A stretch of DNA of 60,000 nucleotides from Tubiluchus corallicola (taxonomy: Eukaryota > Priapulida > Priapulimorpha > Priapulimorphida > Tubiluchidae), in assembly GCA_030141605.1 (NCBI GenBank), contig JAQGDQ010000001.1:374001-434000 (forward strand), read 5' to 3'. The notes under the pieces are model-generated. The model ran no database searches. It was not told where the DNA came from and worked only from the letters and a program-made list of their open reading frames with translations. The position numbers were made by a program, and so were the translations under genes. Below, piece by piece: positions 39,901-48,900 of the stretch. How positions within the stretch are numbered: position 1 is the stretch's first letter; each line of letters starts with the position of its first letter.

Positions 39901-42900
39901 ATTAAGAAACATTTTCAGAAAATTAACATTAAAAAGTTGATAAATTATGATATGACATCTATTCCAGGGTAGTTGGACCCGATGAACCCATTTCATAAAT
40001 TACCAGGAACTAAACACCAAACAGGACGATATTAGGTCAACGCCTTGACTACACAAAATATACGAAGAATGAATTATCTTAAAAGTTCACAGTCGCTTTA
40101 CATTATACTAAGAGTACTCGGCATCCTCAAAGGAATAGACACTTTAATAGCTCAATATTTTCCTTGGGATTAACAAAACTTTGGATGCTTATTGCTTAAG
40201 GTTGATTTGTATATCTTGATATAGGCCTACGTTTTTAATACCAAACCTCAGTGCAAGTTTTTCAAACAAAGGATTCCTCGATCATTTAACTACCGTGTAT
40301 TCCACTTGTAAGTGGCACAAAATACATCTGCCACAGTGTCAATATCAAATTTCGTGGGATTTTATTTATACTCCCTGTATAGTCTCATAGTTCTATATAT
40401 CCTAATTTTTTATATTTTAGTTACCCCTTCTATTATAAATGTAATTTTAAAAAATTCTGGTCGTATTCTTCATCGAAACTGTCAACCTACGATTTATAAC
40501 ACTCTTTTGTTTTACATCTAGCTTTCCCCTTTTATTAAATTTATGAGCTAAGACTTGCCTTTGGTGGAAGAAGACGAAAGGTATTATTTCCATCAATCAG
40601 CACTATCATTACTATGTATAACACGCCCCAAAATTACTCTACAATGACCGCGTAACCTAGTTGGCTGTTGCTTTATTACTTTTCCCCATACATTCTGTTG
40701 AAATCCATTACATAAACCACTGCACGGGAAACAAACGAAGCTCTAATGTGACCCGGGTTTTACAAATCAATAAGACGTTTAACGCACAAACGACCGTGAA
40801 GGCTAAAATAAAGTCCAAAAGCGTAGTTCATGCAACCGAGTACTTCGTTATCCTCCATGCGAAGAGAAAGCCACAGCAGCACTGAATCGATGAAAAGGCT
40901 TCGCGGCAGTGATTTAGGTTCATGGATTTTACCGTCTTAGATATTGCTATGAACGCGCATTTTGTCAGCCACAAAACTCGCGGCCTTGTTAGTGCTTACT
41001 AATTTACAAATACATCGTGCATTATTTACACCCAAAATTGTGCACGCTTTTGTAAGTTTATAAAATTTAGTTTAAGTTGGATAATGACGCTCATATCATG
41101 TTTATCTGAGTTTTCTCGTAAGCTAGTCCCCCTGCCATTGGCCTGCCACAAATCAATTACAGATTAATTACAAATCAATCAAATACAATATCAATTACAA
41201 TTAAAAAAATAAAATCATATTAAAGATTTACTAAAATGAGAGATGATAGGCAGGCATCTAGTTTCTAAAAATCTCATAAAAGGAGCGCATAGTTACGAAG
41301 CGATTTGACGTAATAAAAATTAAGTTTGAGTGACAATTAGGTCTACTGCACCCTAAAATTAATTTATTCACTCTAACTTTGATTACTGTTGTTATTGTTT
41401 ACATACTTGGAATTCCAGAAACTAATTTTAGAGGACGTAGCACCCGAATGGCTCGAAGAATTCGCAGGTCAAAAGACCCAGGAAATAACTCTGGTACAGC
41501 AGTTATCAACCTGAAGCAAAAAATAATTAATTTCAGCAGCTGACAGTAAGCACTGTATATAGCCAAATCCAGGTATCACTTTCAAAATATTTTTCCAAAT
41601 CCACCTACAACGTACTTTCAAAAATTTTGTAGACTGAAGTATATTGGCTGTAAATTTATCACAGTGTCGAACTTTTTGTTTACATTCTTTCAAATATGTA
41701 GACTGTAGAATGAATTGAAGTGAAATGTAAATCGTGAAATTGGCTTAAAGGCAGTGGCGTTAATACACATGAGAACATTTACTACTCCACAATAATTATA
41801 AAGCTCACACAAAAGTTTTCTCCTTGGCAAATGAGAAAGGATCCTATAGTACAGTCTCTTCGAGTGCAACGTTACGCATAACTTCATTTCAGTAGTCTTC
41901 AGATTAAGTTAGAGCTAACACGTGACTAAAGGTGCGTGTTTGTAGTGACGCCCACATGACCCAAGTGTTAAAACATTAAGAGAATATTCGCTTTAATGTG
42001 AGAACAATATCAGATTTTTAAATAAGGTAACCACGAAGTCTTTAAACGCGGGTAATATAGTTTTGTAAAACATAAAGACATTAACGTTTATTTTATGTGT
42101 TGTGAACGCGAAATTTCGAGGAAATCGTTCAAGTAAAAACTGATAACTTACCCTGTAACAACGACTATAAAATCTAGTATGTTCCATATATTTCTAAGAT
42201 AAGATCCTTTGTGAAGAATAAATCCCAAAGCTATTATTTTTAATACTGCTTCCACGCAAAATATTCCTAGAAAATATGCTTCTGTTTTTTCCTGAAACGA
42301 AAAATCAAAGAAGTCGTGAACAGGCGGAAAACTGTTACTGATATATGTCTTCGTTATTAAGCTTTGAACGCAAAATGAATATGTTTGAAAAACCCTTTTG
42401 CATAACTGCTTGGCACATGGAAGAGGGCAATACAGTGAATGAATTCAGATCCAAATTCGGGAGCGGAACGTCGTGACCGTGTTTCACTAGGCAACATAGT
42501 ATCTACTAGTTTCGCGACTCTAGCCCTCTGCATTTGAGAGCTAACAAGAATTAAAATTAAAGACCCAATTTTCACATTTTGGTTCTTGTCTCGGGCCCTT
42601 AAACAATTGCAAGGTATCTAGCCATATGGTTGTTAGAGCCCTTACCCCAGGTTTCTAACCTGCAAGTTTCGTGACTCTAGTTACCGTAGTTTTAGGTATT
42701 CAGTATTATGCACATTGGCGCCTGTTTAGGTCTTAAAGAATCTTAGCTTTTTAAAAGCCCAGGTACACATCTACCCCATTGGATTCTCAACACTTACGAA
42801 AAAATTAAATTTAAATCAAAGCTTTACTCGACGTTTAATAAAAATTGAAAGGGTGACCTACGTCTAGTGTCCTTGACCATTCGATCGCGATCACTGGTTC

Positions 42901-45900
42901 GCCACATCATTCCATCTTAAAGGCTCCACTCCAGGTGTTTACCCTAAAAATTTTGCGACAATAGCCCTCTTTGTTCGCGAGTTAATATAACTTAAAGCTG
43001 GATGGCCCTAGTTTCACATTTTGGCTGTTGTCTTGAACCCAGCTTTTTAAATTACCCTATAGCTTGAGCCCTCAGCTCTTGAGTCCTTGACCCGTTGACC
43101 GAGATCACAGTTTACCACATTTCCTTCAACGCCATTACCACAGATACATACTCTGTAAGTTTCGTGACTCTAGTCCTCTGCATTTGCGAGTTAACTCGAA
43201 TTAGAAGGAGGAAAACTGGATGCGTATGAATTTTGCTAGATCCACGACGCTAGCGCTCGCGTGCCAAAAATAATAATAATAATAGGTGGTGAAGGGCGGT
43301 CACGGCGATGACAACAATTAATATAACAGCTACAATAAAAGATACTTTAATTTTTCGCAAAAATATTTTGCTCATCGTTGCATTTGTATCGACATCAAAT
43401 AATCGTCTTTATATTAGATATTTGAACTTATATCTAACTTGCACCGCACTGATTGGTCTAAGCCATGTTATAAATCATTAATGAAAATTGTCGCACTATG
43501 TGTTCTTTTTATATTAATGATATTAATATATATAATTCATTGATTTCTGGTATTCTTGATATCTTTTTTTTAAAAATAATGATGGTTATCACAATTGTAG
43601 TCAGGGTTGGATTAATTGAAGTAAATGTTACACTAGATTGGTATCATGATATACGATTGACACGAAACGTCACACGAAAATACCAGACGAATTATGTATC
43701 GGCTGATTGCATTAACATTATTTTGAGAAAAAGCGCAAGGCTCTGCAAATTTGTAATGGATCGTCACGAACCTTTACAAGAACACACTAGAATGCATTCC
43801 ACCACGACTACCGGAGTCGGTTTTCGATCTGCCATTTTGAGTTTATGATGACAGCGATATCATTATTTTCAAAAAAGCTTCAACTTTGTGTAATTGGCGA
43901 TTCTATTTTGGCGTCCAGCCTGGATAAATTATTATTCAACTATACATAATTTATCTGCGATATTTGTCTGTATACCTGTATTTGTTTCCTGTATAATTAA
44001 AGCAATATGCTTAACATTTCCTATGTTGGTGGCTTCTGTGTAATTGACCAAACCACATCGTCTAACCTTGAAATAAATGGCGACTTTCTTTTTTCTATGC
44101 GCGGCTGGGCAGGGCCTGAATCAATCAGTCGGTCTGGTTAAAGTTGTGAAGCTATTTGTTTTATAGATCTGGTCAAACAATTTGGTCATAAAGTTAAATT
44201 TTATTAAAACGCGCTATTTAAAGTATTAAAGTATACTGAGTTGGAAACTAACTCTTTAGTCTGGTGCTTAATTACCCTGTGTCTCACGGATGCTAGGCGT
44301 TTTCAATACGGGTTTTCGACACAGGCTATTTCAACACGAATTAAGCCCGCTACAAAATACAGCACATGTTGACTATCTGCTGTACTCGATACAATGCGTT
44401 ATTTTCAATGATTCTGATAGTTCTTAATTTAAGAGCTATAAATAATTAGAAGCAGAAAGAGAGAGGAAGAGGAGTATTGAGATAGAGAGAGGGGGGAGAA
44501 CCGGATGAAGCGGGATAGAGAAAAATACGAGAGGCAAGAAGGCAAGAAGGCGAGAAGAGAGAGAAATTGTGAGAGGGGGTAAGGAGGGAAGGAAGTAGAA
44601 AAGAAGAGTCAAACGGAAAAAAGAAAGGGAAGGCTTTATCCTACTAAAATAGCCGATCTTGCAGCTAGGGAAACGCAACAGCGATTTTCTTTTAAAAATA
44701 TTTCTGGGAAACGGACCTAAACCCACGACCAATAGTTGTATTGGAACTTGTTATAACATATCGCCGCTCATCTTAGAATTTTAAGTAGTACCGCTACAGG
44801 AGCTGTGGTCTATTCATGAATGACTAATTAATTTAGTGATCTCACAACTACACTATGAATCACCAATGATTTAGTGCTTATGCTATACGACAGTACGTGA
44901 CGCGGTTTTTCTAGATTAAACTCGGAAGTGAGTCAAAAATCCACTTGACAAACTCGCCCTGTATTCTAATAAGAAAGTACGAATTATTGCAGTCAAAGTT
45001 CCGAAACAGCAATAAAATTTAACCTTAAATAAAAATTTTGCCGATTTTGCTTGCTTAAATGGGCTTCCTTAATTATATTGTATTCGTTTGTTTCTGTTGC
45101 TACATTTCAGGCTAAGTTAAATATGAAATACGCCATACAATTTATTCTAGACTTTTCACACATACTGAACTTCAAATTAGAGTTTAAAATGTATCTAGAA
45201 TAGAAATTTCATGATATCTGTAATGCAGAAAATAGAGAGCAAGCTCAGTGACTATGATTGCAAAATAAGAAATGAAATAGTTCACACACTTAGGTATCTA
45301 GTTTCCAGTTTCCAGTTTAGGATCTCATTAGGGACTGTTCTGGATAATGGGTTAATTTTTAGTACACCTTCATTAAGAAGCCCGACCGTTTAATGTGAAG
45401 AACAGTATAAAAAAGAACTTTCGCCTGCCACTACAGAACTGAGATCGCTAAAGTGAAAATGATTTTCTAATGCATTTATTGTAAATAATGTTACAATTCT
45501 TACAATTTTACGACAGAAAGAAATGTCCCGGTCTAGAAATACGATGTAGAAGTATTACAAATTTTAAAAAGGAACGTTTTTACTTCCCTGGAACCTTTTT
45601 CAACATTGGAATAAAAACTTGCTGTCTCTTACAGTTAACAAACACACTAAGAAGGAAACTACTAACTGAGGTAAATATTGTAAAAGGAAAGTTTATTACT
45701 GACATTTGTTATAAAAATAGATATTTCAATGGCCTACAAAGTTTTGTTACCATTACTCAGCTTATATGCAAGATAGGTCTGTTTGGTTCAAAATCAAATA
45801 GGCGTAAAATTTCTCTTAAACTATCTGAGATTTGGTATATATGTATATAATCTGCGTAACAATTTTAATAGCTGCACGTATATATTTTTGGTTATAATTT

Positions 45901-48900
45901 CGGTGCTATTGTATTTGCTGTAGTTAATCACTTAATGCATCATCAGTGCATCAGTAATCTATGTACTTAAAGCATATAATTAAAACTTAACCTGCATCTG
46001 GATGCCCACTCACATAGACATGTATTTTTAAAATAACAGATTGTTCATCGTCGTCGTTGTCATATTCAAAGTTCAGCGAATTCGCTACATAGCATAACAA
46101 TATTCATAACTATACCTACACGTAAAACTATAACCATGACCTTGACTACAACTGCAACTACGACAATATTACTATAACTGCAAGTGCAACTGCAACTAGA
46201 TAAGTAACATGTAAATATGGTCGTATGTACGTTTTATTGCTAATGAAACCTGCAATGCTTATTTTTTATAGTTTTCCTAGTTTCTATAGTTTTAGATGCT
46301 ACAATAACAAAATGACTGTTTTTAAAACTTATAAAACTACAAATTTACAGCCTGTACTATACTATAATAAACATATAACTGCCTACGAGAATCGCATTTG
46401 CAGGTAAACAGTCGCGTGATGGTTGCAAATACATTTGTTTGGAACGGTTGACAGAAATTATGTTAATACATCCAAAAGTAAAACATTTAATTTGTACATT
46501 AATAATCATTACGACATGCTATACGTACCAGACTTTGAGCAAGCTGAGTTTTGTCACCGTTCGGTAGATGCTCTTCCAATGCCAAAACTACACAGTTTGC
46601 GATGATAGTGAGTAAAACTCCATATTCAAACGGCGTAAACACGACATTAAGGAATTATAATAAAGATTGTCATCCAGCATCAGCATCAGCATCACAAATA
46701 TCGTCGTTATTTTCTTCCGACGCCCCACCACCACTACTATTTTACCACTGTTGCGGTGCCACCACAACCACCATCATCACCGACACCAACACCAACACTA
46801 TTACCGCCACTACCAAAACCTCCAGCACCAACACCAGCACCACTATTATCATCTTTTTAAATCACACACCACATAACGATTGATTATTGTTTTCACTTGA
46901 GTTTTTTTATATATCTGTTATAGTTACAGTTTTTCCACCTTCTTTATCTTAAATTTTCCTCCCACAGTTTTGAAGTTGTACGTACGTTTCCGGGAAAAAT
47001 ATGAAATTTGGTGCATAACACCAAATTTTACACACATTTTAGATTTTGACTGCGTTAGTACCCTTCCCCAGCTGATGAAACATAATTCTCGATCGTGCAC
47101 CAGATTTCTACTCCTGTCTACTAGGGGAAAACAGTATGCAAATTTTTGAACTTTGACCTTGACAGACCAATCTATTATAATCTAGAGCAAGTTTGGCAGC
47201 CCTTGCAGTTTTACCCTTTCTCTTACAGTGTTTTCCGTATCGTTATTTTCTTGGGTTTTGCAGGAAATTTAGAAAAAAAATTCCAGAAAAATGTTCTTCC
47301 AAATTTTTGACCAACAGGAGCCATGCAAAACCCAGGGAACATTTAACATAAAAAATAGCAGAGGCATGATCCAGTGGTGATGATCGGCATTTAGTAATCA
47401 TACTTAAGCTGTGACTGCGTGACTGCCGGGTTTAATATTCACTCTGGGCGATTTCGTTCGCCAAATTGATTCCGACTATTTCACCTATTGAGGGAGAATG
47501 CATTCACACCCCTACTTTCACAATGTGCAAAAAATCCGGTTGTGGAACAACCATTCAGTTCAATTGCCTACACAACACTGATGATGAAACCCGTAATTTT
47601 GAAATATGTTTTTTGTTTTGGTAAGAAAGATACAACCTTACCATCCATGAATTCGTCTACGATTTTTGTTGTAGATATATATATATATATCTTGCATACA
47701 CATTGTACTTATTGTGGCAGTTTGGAATAAATAAACAAAATAAACAGAACAACTACGATTTAAGTTGGATACCTGGTATGTATATACTCTGATTTCTTTG
47801 TCAATTTAAGATTTTTAATTTACTGTATCTATGATCTTATCATTTCATTGGTACACTTATTACTATTCACTATAACAGTACCATCCATTTTAATGATTTT
47901 TTACTATAGTGCTATACATGGCACCTATAAAATGAAGATTTTTATGTCGTTTAATTGAGTCTAAACCTTTGAAGGGCTGAAATTTCATGTGTAGAGCCCT
48001 GGACCAACCACACAATATTCTTTGCAGAATGACACAATTTAGAAGTTACAACTTCTGATTCTAGATGGGGGATTCAGCTGCATCAATGCGATTCCTAGTG
48101 AAGTGAAATCCCGGCACCCATTTACCAGCGTATATGAAGCCATCCCAACTCAATTACATCAACTCCAACTCAATTACCATTTTCTCAAGAGAGAAGAATC
48201 AATAATGTCCTGACAATGGGAATGCAGCAGAAGCATGTCAAATGCTGTAACAGGAAGTGAATACGACGGCAACCGTACTTTTCATGCTAAGCAGGTACAT
48301 GTGTTAATCATTGCATTATGACTCCCGTTTACCAAATATAAACTCTTTAGCGTAGAGAAGAAAATTTCAAGGTGACCAAAGTTTATATCCTACTTTGGAC
48401 AAATTTGTTGCGAAATGTACGCTGAAAATGCTAAAAACCTATAAACTACAGTCATTCAGCTTTCAGTACAAGTAACTACAAACTTTCTTTTCTATACCGG
48501 GAACTGTCCAGTCTGAAATACACCATTCAGTGGCAGAAACTTATTCAACGTGCACGTTCATGGCGAGACCAGAGATTGGCTCATTATCAAGAATGTGCCT
48601 GAAAGGTGAGCCACTGAATCGGCCCGGCTAAGATGTCACTGGGCCACGCGTCTACGTCCTCCATCAGTGAAGTAAACAGATAGAATCACTATGGTGAATG
48701 GAACCGTCCAGAGTAAATATCTACCGAATTAGCCGGTCACCCATCCATTCCCTAGCCGCGAAGTAGTTTCGCAGCCAAGGCCTCTATTAGTCAGAAAAAT
48801 CATCATATTGAAATGCTTGATTCTAATCTACTGTCAGTCAAACGACTCTGAAAATATTAATTAAAACAACTTTGGTCATCTTTAGTATGTAAGTGATTGG

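Larger units (their letters stand above)
42292..46528 (-). other. Intron 2 (4.2 kb) with degenerate repeats and purine-rich tract
   Basis: Non-coding. It holds a purine-rich GA tract (44.45-44.64 kb) and a cluster of about 200-bp degenerate repeats (42.48-43.26 kb). There are two chance-looking plus-strand open frames, 43,498-43,848 and 45,488-45,850, in which I recognise no domain. The donor is GTACGT and the acceptor TTTCAG. Confidence 0.8.

Noticed and set aside
43498-43848. 116-codon plus-strand open frame
   Set aside because: No domain, no splice or promoter context, and lies inside intron 2. Treated as chance.
45488-45850. 120-codon plus-strand open frame
   Set aside because: No recognisable family. 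Intronic, in AT-rich DNA where such lengths arise by chance. Could be re-examined with expression data.
46617-46619. AG acceptor inside exon 2 (TATGGAG|TTTTACTC)
   Set aside because: It would remove the conserved PFEYG codons and give the wrong phase with exon 1. The AT-AC reading joins exons 1 and 2 exactly.
46551-46883. Thr/Ser/His-rich plus-strand open frames
   Set aside because: Low-complexity trinucleotide tract overlapping exon 2 on the other strand.
48540-48800. GC-richer patch with GCGAA...TTCGC near-palindrome, considered as rRNA or 5S-like
   Set aside because: The short resemblance to a 5S motif does not extend, and no internal promoter or stem structure could be followed.
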